Shown piece after piece: positions 17,306 to 28,899 of a stretch of DNA of 64,000 nt. Where the stretch lies: contig JACAAK010000006.1 in NCBI GenBank assembly GCA_025093985.1, positions 1 through 64,000 on the forward strand, read 5' to 3'. Below the pieces are notes generated by a model. That model saw nothing but the letters and a program-made list of their open reading frames with translations, was not told the origin of the DNA and made no database searches. The position numbers and the translations under genes are program-made. The stretch is from Calvatia gigantea. Lineage: Eukaryota; Basidiomycota; Agaricomycetes; Agaricales; Lycoperdaceae. Positions within the stretch are counted from its first letter, which is position 1. Every line of letters starts with the position of its first letter.

Positions 17306-20300
17306 TTAGATTTGTGGGCGCGTGCCGTTGCCGATTCCCATGCCAACTCTAACCAACGTTTCCAGTGAAGAACCCCCATTAACTAACAAGTCTTCATCCC
17401 ACTCAAGTACGCCCTTCTCAAACAACACTACAATAGTTGATCCACCTAATGTCATTGTTAGTACTTGAATGAGAGTAGGTCGCGATGGAACCGGAACACA
17501 CCGAAAGCAAAGTACCCAAATTCCTGGCCACGTTTGACCTCCTCACCCTCTTCAACCGTCGTGACAATACTGCCGACCATCATAGCGCCAACACACACGG
17601 CCATCACGCGACCAAATTGGGGACTATCAATTGGCACGACCTTGCGCACATTCTCTCCATAAACATCGAGCGCTGTTCTGATCGCTTGTGGCTAACGAGG
17701 TGTCACCAAACCCCTCAGAAAGGTAACAGTCTGAGGCTTACGTTGACTGTGTAGTACTCCCCTGCAATATAGGTCATCTTGCCAATCCTGCCATCAACGG
17801 GCGAGTGGAAGCGATGGTAATCTTGCGGGGCCAACCTGAAGATACCCAGCGCACCACCAGTATACCTGTCTGCCCGGTCCTTGTATACGTCACCTAGTAG
17901 TCGACCAACCGAGAATTCACGGCCTTTAATCCACAGACGTGTGGCTTCGGAGATGGTTTCAAAAACCATGAGGCGGGAGTCTGCAGCACTAACAAGTCGG
18001 TAGGGATTCTCCGGGGCTTCGACGGGGCGAGCAGAAGGCTTGAGTTTTCGATAAAAGAATTCATTGAAATTTTCTATTGTAATGGCGTTATTGGGCTTTA
18101 GTGGCGATCAGTGAAGGATAACGTACTGAACGACTCGAGGGGATCGAGAATTTCTTCTACCTTTAGTTTATGGAATTCGATGAAGGCCGGGATGTCCTTG
18201 GCGGACTCGGGCGAGTCGTACTTGATGCCCTGTTTGATCGAGAGCGATTTGAGGAGTCCACGAGCTAACAATTTTCATCAGCTATATAGTTCGAGCACGA
18301 GTAAGCCGGATACCCACCTCGTGCACCTTCCATACGACCCTTCATACCCTTGTACAGCAGGCGGATACCCAACCTCACGTACACCTGCATCTTTTCCTCC
18401 TCCAAATGGCCCGTTAGCCTGCTTTGCACAATGATATTGGCCGAGTTCTGGTAATCAACTCATGTCAATGTACACGCCCGTACAAACCCAAAGCTTGTCA
18501 TGGTTAGGACTTACCGCACCGAGCTTGTAGTCGCCACTACTCAACTTCGTAATAACCTTCGTATACCACTTCCTCTGCGCCTGACTCGCGGTAACGAAAT
18601 TACCCACCACAATCCTGTCCACCCGATTCCAATCCTGAGACGCGCACACGGCAACGTGCGTCATAATATCTACCTCCCCCTTCGAACCCATTTTCGGACG
18701 ATGACATAGCGGACAACTCTTGACGTTGATAACACGCTCCACCGAGTCCTCCCTACTACTATCGTCCCCGCCGCTGCTGGCTGCAGATACTTCGCCGATT
18801 CCCGTAGATTTCTTGATGACTTTCGGCTTGAGGGACTTGCCCTTTTGTTGAAAGCGGGGAGATTTTTTAGGCGGAGGTGGGTTGATCAGTGTCACACCCG
18901 ACGCGGGCACGGAATTGGAGCCATTGGATGGAGGTGGGGAATTGTTGTTGGAGCCTGAAGAAAGGTCCTCCTCGGCATCTTCAGAGCCTGATTCTGCAGG
19001 AGAGGCACTGACGCCACCACCCATGATGGAAGTAATAGGCGCGGCGACCCGTTGGAGTGGGACTTGCATAGGTTCCGTTTTTGTACCAGGTGGGGCTGGA
19101 ATTTTGTTGCTAATGTTAATCGTTTCGGGATCGTTGTCAATTCCACCGTGTAAGGTAGCGGGACCCGAAAAATCCAGTTGATCAAGTTTGAGGACATTGC
19201 CTCTCCTATCAGCAACTTGGAGCACGGGCGTCGCGCTGAAACTGGTATCAGCGCTCATATCAGCGCTATCCAATCGCTTCTTTTGGTCCTCGGGCCTGTT
19301 GAGCTCTTCCTCCAAACAGAGTATAACTTCTTCAAAAGATAGTTCGTCTTCGTGAGCCTTTTTGTCGTAACGCGTGAAGAAGTTCGAGATCATGGACGAG
19401 GAGAGGGTAGAACCGAGCGAGTCGAGCATGGATGTGAGCTCGACGTGGGAGAGGGCCCAGGTGCCATCAGTATCATACTGCTTCATGTATTGGCGCCAAA
19501 ATCGTTGCCGGAGCGCGTCATAAGGTTGATATTTAGCACTATTCCAACAACCTCAGTATATGGAACTAATAAAACAGTTCACCGACCCACCGGAATGTGA
19601 TTGTAGGATTATGTTTTGCCTCCCAAGGCACCTCCTTGGCCGCCACCAACGGCAATTTGTATTCCTTCATGGGATGGTCGCCATTCTCGTCAGCAGCGTA
19701 CAACCCATTCGATCCAGGTTGGGGTGCGGAATTGATCAACTCCCTTACGTTGAAGCTAGCATCGCCTATGTGGTCGTTCGAGGAGAGCTTGTCCCAATCG
19801 AGGATAGCGAGTTGAACGTTAAACGACGCCTCGTAGCGCCAAATGTGGAAAAGCAATTTCTCATCCCAAGCGGGATTACGTGATTGGACGTATGACGCGC
19901 GTCCGGAACACTTTCTTGCCGAATGAGATAACGACGAAGGGGTCCATGTCCCATCCTGTGCGCGTCACTGAACAAAACAGCTGATAATGAATTCAGATAT
20001 AAGGAGGTAGCAATGGTACGTACTGTTCCTGAGGCGCGGAAGGTCATCAGCCCCTTGAATCTCTAGCATCACGATACCCAAAATATCATTTCCCCCTTCA
20101 AACTTGTACTCCGTCCCTCTCTTCTTCACTGATGGCTCGGAAAGATCGACGAGGGGTTGAGTATCCGTTGTTGCCTTTCTGCCTGCTCCACGTTTAATTT
20201 TCGTATCGAGTACCTCAGGGGTATGGAGGGTGCCTTCGGTCATCGGGGTAGAAGCGGCAGAGGTGGGAGCGGATGTGGAGGAAGAACGAGTCACGGATAG

Positions 20301-20958
20301 CCCCGATAAGCTCCTAGGGAACTTCATACAGGGTATGAAACCAGTTTTCGGGGTTGTCGCTACCGGTGTCTTAACGATGGTCTCTACAGTCGGCGTAGTG
20401 GGAGAGCCGACTGCCGTTGTCAGGGATTTTTGTTCGGTCGCAGTCGGGGGAGGCGTAGGTGAAGTGTAGAGATCAGCAAACGGGCTTGGAGGGGCGGAAG
20501 AGGAGGGTTCTGAAGGTGCATCGACAAAGTCGTCATCGTAGTCATCTTCATCGTCGGATGAAAGGCCACCATCATCTAGGAACCCGAGACCTGCTTGATG
20601 AGAGCGGACGGTGCCGACACCTTCAGTCTGAGGGGTATCAACGGGTGAAACTGCGAGGATGAGGGGAAATCACGCACGGGGGGAGCAGATACAATAGACG
20701 GTCTAGATCGTTTATTGAGTTCCTTAAAGACATCAGCGAAAGGGAGGGTGGATTGTGCATTGGGCGGCGCGATGAAGCCAAGTTTAAGTCGAATTGTTCC
20801 AGTCGCTTGTGTATTGGAACGAGTGGAGACGAGGGGAACAGAGAATTGCTGGATTCAATGTGTCAGTGCACAAGGATGACGAAAGTGAAGTATGTTAACA
20901 CACCGTATTATTGGGATCCGCTCGAACGTTTTGTACGGTATATAGGGTAACCTGTGCG
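17306..20958 (-). CDS. Phosphatidylserine decarboxylase (C2/EF-hand type), 5' end missing
   Basis: Converts phosphatidylserine to phosphatidylethanolamine at endomembranes (PSD2-type). On the minus strand: remains of a first C2 domain ([17 protein letters not shown] ... [17 protein letters not shown]), an acidic [14 protein letters not shown] linker, a second C2 domain (about 20115-19600), an EF-hand-like segment ([19 protein letters not shown], near 19480), a CPLCHRP zinc-type motif, and the catalytic domain ending in FAFGGST. The GST self-cleavage triad that creates the pyruvoyl cofactor is split by a 56-nt intron (17446-17501) with a TACTAAC branch site. Other introns fit GT-AG rules; stop at 17306-17308. 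Anomalies: no natural start codon, since the 5' end abuts dynein sequence, and a one-base slip in the linker near 20660. The catalytic half looks intact; expression is doubtful. Confidence 0.75.
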
Positions 20959-21290
20959 ATGTCAGAATGGGTAGGAGTTGGTCGTTGAAGTCTCGAGAGA
21001 TCGCTTCCACCAGCGGCAAAGCTTTCCTGATCGGATTCGGCGACAATTTAAGTTTGCGATTCACATGCCCAAAAATCGACTGCAAACTCTCCTGCACCTT
21101 CTCCAACTCCGTAGCACTCAAAAGCTCATTCAACGGAAAATCCTTCATAAGCTGATTATACTTATGCACCAAATCCGTCGCATCCTTCAACCCCGTATCC
21201 GCAATAAACTGACTGTCGCATGAAACCTTTTAGCATTCCTTAAAGAATCCATAACCATATTAACTTGTTCGAAATGCAAGTGCAGCATCA
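20915..21290 (-). pseudogene. Fragment of cytoplasmic dynein heavy chain (tail domain)
   Basis: Minus-strand translation gives MVMDSLRNAKRFHATVS, FIADTGLKDATDLVHKYNQL, NELLSATELEKVQESLQSIF and ALPLVEAISRDFNDQLLPIL, which matches the conserved tail (DHC_N1) of dynein-1 heavy chain. A one-base loss in a T run separates the first and second pieces. The fragment covers about 120 residues of a protein of more than 4000; neither start nor motor domain is present. Its 3' end overlaps in another frame with the first C2 segment of the decarboxylase. It is a displaced gene piece. Confidence 0.7.
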
Positions 21291-22425
21291 TCCGACCTAG
21301 ATTCGTCCCTGGCCTCTTCCACGGTCACACACATTAATGTTGGTCGAGACGATAGTGAGAGGCGGGGGGAGACAACAACATCCACAGTGATCATAATTAC
21401 CTTCTTAACCATCTTCCGAAGGTCCAACACTTTACTCTCCAACGCCAATTATGTCCTGAGCTGCAGAGCACTGCGCCTCCATACTCGAGGCCACCTTGAC
21501 CATCGCTGAAACCTGAGACTAAGCTACAACACCCGCTCCATTACTTCATCACCACTCATCACACTCCCATTCATAGTCGCTGAGCGAAGATGGTGATCGG
21601 CTGGGACTAGGGCCCAAAAGGGTACCAGACCTTGTGCGTGGAGAGTTGGTGGTGGCGGTAGTAGTGATGCTAACATTTGGTTTTGTCGACGATTTATCTC
21701 GGAAATCAAAGGAAGGTTCCAGTGCGTGCAGTCGACCAACATCGAGGTCCTCTCATTTCCACAGTGCAGCCTCTTGCTCGAGTTGTTGCTCGCGCTCCTG
21801 ATCCCGATTGCTTTGTTGATCTGACTCGTCTTCACGTTCACACTCAGGATCAATAGGATCCACACGACTATCATCGATGCCGCCCTCCTCCTCCCCATAC
21901 TCGATTTCATCCCCACGTTCTTCGTGCTCTTCAGATTCTTGCTCGAGATCGTACTTGTGTTCGTGCTCCGCACAATCAACAGCCGCAACATCCTCCTCAT
22001 CCTCCTCATCAACAGGCTTAAGTTCATGAGGAAGATACTCCTCGTGTCATCCTCATCCACACCGTCAACCTCATCCAGCATCCGGATATGTTGGATATCA
22101 TCGTCGTTGTCATGGTCGAACCCTCCCGCGGGTTCCAACAACCCACCATTATCCGTTTGGTCATGGTGGTCGCAGAAGTGGTGGTGACAATGATGATCAC
22201 CACTCCTCTCATGTTCCGCCTCCATAGATTCCGTAACGAGCTCCCGTTGACGACTTTCCATGAAGTCGTAGATGTCGGAGCTCTTTTCGAATGCACCCTT
22301 GATCCACGATGACCTCCTTGAGCGCACGGACCTTGTTAGCATATTCAGCGAGGGAGGTCTAGGTATCGAGGAGTTGGGATTGGAGTTGGGAGATGACGAT
22401 GGTGAAGGTAGTGGTGGGAGGGGAG
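21291..22425 (-). pseudogene. Fragment of a coiled-coil/acidic protein, possibly dynactin p150-like
   Basis: Readable pieces on the minus strand: SLAEYANKVRALKEVIVDQG, MESRQRELVTESMEAEHERS, a His/Asp-rich run, DEDDTRSI, PHELKPVDEEDEEDVAAVD, a long Glu/Gln-rich stretch, and MEAQCSAAQDIIG...ESKVLDLRKMVKK. The pieces alternate between frames, so several indels have accumulated. Heptad-like composition suggests coiled coil with an acidic hinge; the likeness to fungal dynactin large subunit is from memory and weak. It joins a helicase relic at 22430 and dynein sequence at 21290. Confidence 0.4.
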
Positions 22426-22429
22426 GGTG

Positions 22430-23930
22430 CCGCCGAGGGTTGTTCCTCGGGCAGTCTGGTATATTGTCCATGGATTGTGCTCTGGAGGTAGTAGTGGAGG
22501 CAATGGATGAACAGGGAACCATGGGCTCTTGTTATTGTGAGTAAAGCGCTAGGCATGCATAGGAGTGGCAGTTTGTCCAGGACATAAATTTTCACGAAGA
22601 GACTGCGGCGTGGTATAACAATGGTGGCATGCGGGACATTGATGTGCAGGGATTGGTGGCCGAAGGCCGTACGCAGGTGGCACTTCATGCGCCAGCAGGA
22701 CGGGGCCAGATATGAGGCGGCGGCGGCTTTGATTGGCCTCATTCTGCAGGTCTTGGTCAAGCGAAGTAGGTGCTTGAAGGTCTCTATGGTTGTCCAAAAA
22801 ATGTTGGCGAAAATGCATTGGATTAATGATATTTTGGCAGTCGAGGCAGATAATGACATTGAAGCGAGTATTAATAACAACTCTGTACTTGGCTAGAAAG
22901 GGCGTCTGGATGGTGTCTTCAGGAAGATTTGGTGCCTGAGTGCTGGGCGTAAAACGAGCATCGACTGTTTCTGCCGACGGGTTCCGTGTTCTGAGCACCA
23001 GTGTGAAGTCCCTGGACCTATCGCTAGGTACTGACATCAGTGTACGCTTGGGGACAGTGTCGGCCGACAACGACAGAAGGGGGGTGGGTGTCCTTGGTGT
23101 GCCTGTACGAGCTAATGGAACCGGCCGCCAAGTTGCAACGGCAGGGGTTACAACGGACAATGGCGCCAGCATTCCTGTTCGCATTAACGATGGTGGGTGT
23201 GGTTGTGATGGCGCTAGAGTGTTTGAGATCATTGGTAGTGGAGAAAGAAGGAATGGTTGTAGCCTTGAGGGCGGGGTACATTGCAGGCAATGATTCTGGA
23301 TACAAGTGAGTAAGTAAAATTTGCAATAAGATAATGCGACGCACCACAAGTTCCAAACCCATAAAACATCTGAACGAGCAGTTCGGACATCGCAAACTGC
23401 TCGTCACAGCGTCCTTCTCCACCCGAACTTGTTCTCCCCCTCGAAGCGTGCAGTCCACAGTGCTGATCGCACATTCGTCGTGGGTTTTGAGCTGTCCAAG
23501 GACAGGGCGTGAGCAAACTGGGCATCTGCATGCAAACCAATGAGTACATAGCCATAACATTGTGTATTGACGTACCAGATTGTATCCTCCCTGGGTTCCC
23601 TTGACTTTTTCGTCCTAAATAAAAATTTAGCAGTGCCAAAAACTTGGCGGTGGCAGTCCTACTACGTGCAGTGGTCGTTCGGGCCCCTCGGACGATGCAC
23701 CAGAACGCGCGCGCTTGGACCTGCAAAATACATCAGTAAAAATTTTCGCGGACTTGCATGTTACTCACAGGTAGGTAAAAAAACATCCCACCTCCCTGTC
23801 ATCGTTGTGGTTGAAGAAAAAAGGCCACGCGTTTGTGCCCGATGCCCGCGATCACGACGTCGGTGGGTTCTATTACTCAATGAGAACCCATACGAGAATT
23901 GACACTCACTGAAGGTCTTTTCTCTCAACC
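22430..23930 (-). pseudogene. Telomere-linked helicase relic 1 (OrsD-like zinc-finger part)
   Basis: Minus-strand pieces: CRCPVCSRPVLGQLKTHDEC, SLRCPNCSFRCFMGLEL, then VVINTRFNVIICLDCQN, HFRQHFLDNHRDLQ, and AHQCPACHHCYTTPQSLREN. This is a C-x2-C/H-x-H zinc-finger arrangement like the OrsD (DUF3505) domain that precedes RecQ-type helicases near fungal telomeres. Only the N-terminal part is present; no helicase motifs follow, and at about 22440 the sequence switches to unrelated coiled-coil gene sequence. It is 90% or so alike to relics at 42537-44118 and 57100-58540 by eye. Confidence 0.55.
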
Positions 23931-24089
23931 TATGGGTGAGTATATGCGGCCATAGCCTGCGGCAGCGCTCCCGCCGTGTATGGAGGGGAGGGGGACGGAA
24001 GGGGATGGGAGGGGATAGGCAGGCGGCAGGCAATGGTCGTGGCCAGGGGGAGAGACTCGCCAGCCAGCCATTCGATCACTGGCTGGATT

Positions 24090-24600
24090 GGGAAACACGA
24101 TCGGCCTCAATCACTGGCAAGATCGGGAGGGGAGTGGTGGGAGAAATGGCAGGGGGGCGCGCCACTAGGGTGCCAGTGGCAGTGGTTCACCGTTTTGGGA
24201 GGTGTCATCGGATCCCGGCAATTTCCGGAATGGCAATGGCCCCTGGGGGACAATGAAAGAATGGGCCATAGAAAACCAGGATCTCGTCCGTTCGACGAGA
24301 TCTTGGTACCGTTGGAATCGCCTTGACGAGTAGATTCCAGCGGTATATTAATCGTATATTTTATCGAAGAATATGCAAATACAGAACGTATTTAGCAATG
24401 ACACGGCTTTTTGGTGGCGACAAAAGAATAGGCCGTAGAAAATCAGGATCTGGTCGGTTCGGCGAGATTTTTTTACGGCTGGAATCGTCTCGACGAGTAG
24501 ATTCTGGTGGTATATAAATTGTACCTATAGGGTGTAGGGGAACGCCGCCGATCACTGACCGGGCACCAGAGCTCTTATGTTGGTGCCCCTAAGGCTAGGA
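24090..24600. repeat. Upstream flank repeat with two ~170-bp tandem units
   Basis: Two diverged units each contain a GATCTCGTC...GACGAGAT inverted repeat, the text GACGAGTAGATTC and a TATATAAAT- or TATATTAAT-like box. The block is repeated at 46121-46480 and its first 150 bp at 44016-44118, always on the 5' side of a helicase relic, so it may be that gene's old promoter region. Confidence 0.5.
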
Positions 24601-25560
24601 CGAATGGACTATGTTCCCATGGGCCGCGTGCTCTCCTTCTGGACACGCGGAGATTCACAGCGAACGAGTGGACTGCGTGTTCAAGTGCTGAATGCGTGCC
24701 AATTCGTCCGGGACGAATAAACTGCAGGTTCACAACCAGATTTCGATAGATGCCCATTCCGAGATGAACGAATTGCGCGTTCGCGCCTTGAATACATACC
24801 CCAATTTTTGCGCCGCTTTTGCTACTTTCCATTCCTATTCACGCAAAAATCCTCCAAAACTTAAGGCTGGGTGAAAGTGGCCCATATTTATTTCCACTAA
24901 GGGTATGCGTAGGAATACGCGCAATGGTTGGGGGGATACCTCCAGTTTAATCCCACTAGTCTAGTTAATCCTTCTGCTCCAAATCTCCAGCGAGGGTCAT
25001 TCCTCCCACCAGAGAAATTGGCGGCCTCCTAAGCGCATTTCCTACTCCAGACCGCGCCCAAATCCCCCAACTCTGCACCCAAAACCTTCCTCTAAAAACT
25101 GGGCCAAGCGGCGTGCCCTGGACGCGTCATTCCAGGTGGTCTTGAGTTTCCTCACCAAAGGCGCGTTCTTCTATTATTTTTCGGCAATACGTCGCGTCTG
25201 GGACCAATAGCTGAGTAGCAGGGGCCGGCAAGAAGCAAAAGCGCCAGAAGAGCCACAAGAGAAGAGGCCAGAACCAAGACTGGGTCGCGCTGGCCATCTC
25301 GTTGGCGAAGTCAAGTCCTGGATCAAACCAAGGGGTGCTTCGGTCGCGGAGGGAGGCTTTTGCTAACCAGTCTGGGGGCGGATGGGTGGAAGGAAAGAGT
25401 AAAGGTGGAAACCAACCAGACCTGCGAAAAAAGCCAAGCCACTGCCACCATCACTGCCACGTTGTGTGGTTGTGTTTGGGTGCCTGCCGCCACTTCTGCG
25501 GCAGTATCAATCTACTGATCGATCCTGCCATAGCACCAATTCTTTTCCACCACCACCCAC
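24601..25560. other. No convincing gene
   Basis: Contains two copies of the palindromic TTCGTCC/GGACGAA motif seen in the minisatellite at 28.9 kb (near 24705 and 24765) but no supported reading frame. Confidence 0.45.
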
Positions 25561-25567
25561 TCCTGCA

Positions 25568-27216
25568 ATGCCTCCTGCTTTTACCTATCCTGTACGTGGC
25601 GCTCTCATCCAGGCCCTCAATGAGGGCGGATACCTCCAATCACTTCTCGCCGACCCCAACCCAGAGCTGCAGAGGATACTTGCGAATGAATTAGTCTGGA
25701 TAGCTGAGAAGGAGGGAGCGCCGATAGAGCCTGCCATCTCACCTGAGCAGCTCTCCCAGGAAATCATGACCACACTCAACAATGCAGTCACTAGTGGCAA
25801 GGAGTCGCCTATCCTGCAAGAAGCCCTCCAGCATCTTCAAGTTGCAAAGAGCAAAATTCGTAACACCCACCACAATGCAGCCCGCCAACTTGGGCTCCAC
25901 TGGAAGCCAGAGGCCATCGCTGATTTCAATGCTAATCTCCCCACCATCTTACTCCCGAAACTCCAACAATCTTATCCTGCAGCTGGCAACTTCGTCTGTG
26001 AAAGTGATGACATATATAACCTTTGGGAACATTGGCTTCTTGTCACAAGGCAAGCCGACTCACAGCTCAAGCGATGCAAACTGATCAAGGTGGAGGAGGA
26101 TAGGATTTGGACAATTGAAGCACATGAGGAGATTGTAGTTTGTGACACTGATTCAGGGGAAATTGTCCTAATGGTCCTTCAGGACTTTTGCCATGAAGTG
26201 AGGGTGCTGGAGTGGCTGGGTAGGATAATCGCAAGAGCTGCAGAAATTTGTAGGGATTCTCGCATGTATATCTTGTATTTAGTTTCTTGCCACCCTGCCC
26301 AAATTTCTCTCTGCAGAAGGAAGATCCTGGCACCCTCCCCATCATTGGATTTTCTGCTGGTTCTTGTGGTAGCCCCCAGTTCCACTGGGTCCAGAATCTC
26401 CTGTGCAAAATGCCTGACGATGCCGCCCTCGACTTCCGGAGGGAGCAAAGCAGTGCTTTTGCTCTTATTTGGAACATTCTTCGCAAGCACCTCCCCCCCG
26501 AAATTCAGAACAAGTGGATCAGCTGGTTGAAGTCAGGAAATTTTCCAGCAATGACCCCCGACTGGAAGGACCATAGTGACAATCAAGGAACGTATTCCAT
26601 TCATATCGATGATGAGACAATCCAATTCCACAATACTGAGCTTGCACCACCAACCAGTGTAATGGCCTAGAACTATACCCGGTACGCTATCAGCTCAGTC
26701 CTTCCTCAATATTATCTAGCTGATGTAGCGTTATCACTTTAGAGCAATACATTTTGAAAAACAACCTCACGTGTTTGCAGCTGCATTTGCAGCTGTTCGC
26801 TGAGGGAGTGATACTGACAGGGGACATTTCTATCTTGGCCAGTATGCATTTGAGTTAAAGCAAGTGCCAACTCCCTCATCGTGTGGTGGCCCCACCAGCT
26901 TCATGGAACAAGCCTTCAGAACTGCCACCCAGGAGACCCTGATCCACTCTTCCTTCAGCAGGGCCTGGCATTTGTAACTTCGGCTCATCTTCCAACCGTT
27001 TGGGCTCGGTATTGGACTAAAATCATTGAAGCGAGGGCAAAAGCTGAAGAAGAGGCAGCTATTGATGCTGCTGCTGCTGCTGCCGAGAAAGAGATATCCG
27101 AAAACCATGTTGGACAAGAAGGTGATGACGCCATCTATGAAGAGCCGGAAAAAAACGATAGACTTGGCCCTGCTGCGACCGTTATTCCTACTGCTGTTAC
27201 TGCTGTTGTTGTCTAA
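25568..27216 (+). CDS. Hypothetical fungal protein, probably interrupted
   Basis: Starts at ATG 25568 (MPPAFTYPVRGALIQALNEG). Exon 1 runs to CHE at 26198; a GT-AG intron of about 118 nt leads in phase to KEDPGTLPIIGFSAGS and on to a TAG at about 26668 within VMA*NYTRY, where related readings suggest Gln. A last open block (26881-27216) contains WWPHQLHGTSLQNCHPG, QQGLAFVTSAHLPTVWARYW and an Ala repeat encoded by GCT triplets. The HGTSL and GLAFVTSAHL pattern recalls double-stranded beta-helix oxygenases, but I cannot support that. The stop and the unclear middle intron make it likely non-functional. Confidence 0.4.
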
Positions 27217-27529
27217 CTAACTAACCAACCAACCAATTAGGTGCCTTGTATGTACCACATTCAATGTCCTACACGTTATTAAGTTCCCACTATGCAACAT
27301 TGTTGTGCAAGGCAGATGAATGGTCTGCCTCTTTGCAATGTTGCTTAATGACGTGCCAGAATAGATGGTATGCAATGGTGCCATCAGTTAACTTCATCCA
27401 AGACAAAGACACTGTGCACAATTTACCCTCAACAAACAGATGGATCTGTGGCCATGCACAACCGACCAGTAGCTGTTGTTGTATGCATTCATCCTGGATG
27501 AATGAGTATGCGTGGAAGACTAGTACTAC

Positions 27530-27655
27530 AAGGGTGGAATGTAGACTGTGCGTAAAATACAGCATCCAGCATTCCTCCCTTCATAGTTTAATTTCCATAC
27601 TGCATACTTAAGTAGCTCTTTGTACTCAGCTAAACCTCAGCTCCCTACAAGAGGG
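27530..27655 (+). repeat. Diverged direct repeat, copy 1
   Basis: Starts AGGGTGGAATG and continues through CATTCCTCCCTTCATAGTT to CTCAGCTAAACCTCAGCTCC. Copy 2 lies at 28358-28497, about 830 bp away. May be ends of a decayed element. Confidence 0.55.
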
Positions 27656-28357
27656 ATGTCTCACCCTGATTCCAACCATTTCAGAATGACTATCGTATAG
27701 TCTCACTCACTCATTCGCTCACTCACTTGTATGCCCTGGTGGTGTTGTACCAACCGCACACACTCTAGGCTATGATGTACTTGTATCCTACCCCAAGGTC
27801 AAAGGAGAGGGTCCCTGCGATTGGCAGAATGCAATTGCTCCCTTTATTGTTGAGCAGGCTCACTTCCCTTCGACTGGAGCCCACCCCGAGGGGCCACCTT
27901 CCTCAACCTCGTTCTCTCACCCAGACTGAGTCAAGCAGTCTGCATTCCGAGTCTTCAGACTCCACCATCATGCTCAGACTCCATTACCTAGCCTGACACC
28001 TTGAGTCTCGCACTCTTCTGCTGGACTTTGTACACAGTCTGGTACTTTAAGCCTCTGGACTCAACCTGTTCATCCCACAGCTGCCGATGCTACATGCTGC
28101 TTGCACATTGCCATATACTATTCCATTCCTTCTGCTAGCCTCGTTCTTACCATGCTCCACCATTTGGTGCTTATTTTCTCCTTCACTGTTATGCTCTACC
28201 AAGATGAGTGCTCTGCCACATGCGAGCATGTGGCATCCCATTTGTTGTCTCTTTGTTGTTTTTGGACACTTGTTTTGTACATTTCTCATGTATTTGGCAG
28301 TTGCTGGAGTTTCCCCTTTGGAATGACTGGGAAGTCGTTAGCAAAGTGCCCAGTAGA

Positions 28358-28497
28358 TGTAAGGGTGGAATGCAGGCTGGGTGTAAAATGCAGTACCCAG
28401 CATTCCTCCTTTCATAGTTTAATTTCTGCACTGCCTCATGGTTTTAAATGAAGTACTTAAGTAGTTTGTTTGTACTCAGTAAACCTTAGCTCCCCTG
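28358..28497 (+). repeat. Diverged direct repeat, copy 2
   Basis: Partner of 27530-27655, with an extra ~15 bp insertion (CTCATGGTTTTAAATG). Confidence 0.55.
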
Positions 28498-28899
28498 CTG
28501 GGCAGGTTTTGTAGCATATAGGAAATAAGGTGCTCAGTTGAACCAAATTACAATCACCTGTTTATTGAGGTGCCTAGTTCCTCAACAAAACATGCTCTTT
28601 TGCAACTGAGAATGTAGGTGCACTCTTGGGTCAACCAACTATTGGATGAATGCTGCACCTTCTCACAGGATTTTTTTGCCTCATATAAAATTGTGAGTAT
28701 CAAGGGGCTGTATTCAGCTTGGATGAAAGCCCTATATTCTTGCTCTACTTCTGAACTTAAGATCCCAGAACTCGTGGCATTCGTCCAGGGCAAATGCAAT
28801 GCGCATCTGGGCTACCTTGATTTCACACCTCTCACCTTGGATGGATTCATACAAGAGAATATATGCCTACATTGGTCCAGTTGAGAACCTGAACCCAAC

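Larger units (their letters stand above)
27217..28890. other. Non-coding stretch with short low-complexity runs
   Basis: No supported gene. Holds simple runs (AACTAACTAACC near 27215, CTCACTCACT near 27710) and two copies of a ~125-bp repeat listed separately. Confidence 0.5.
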
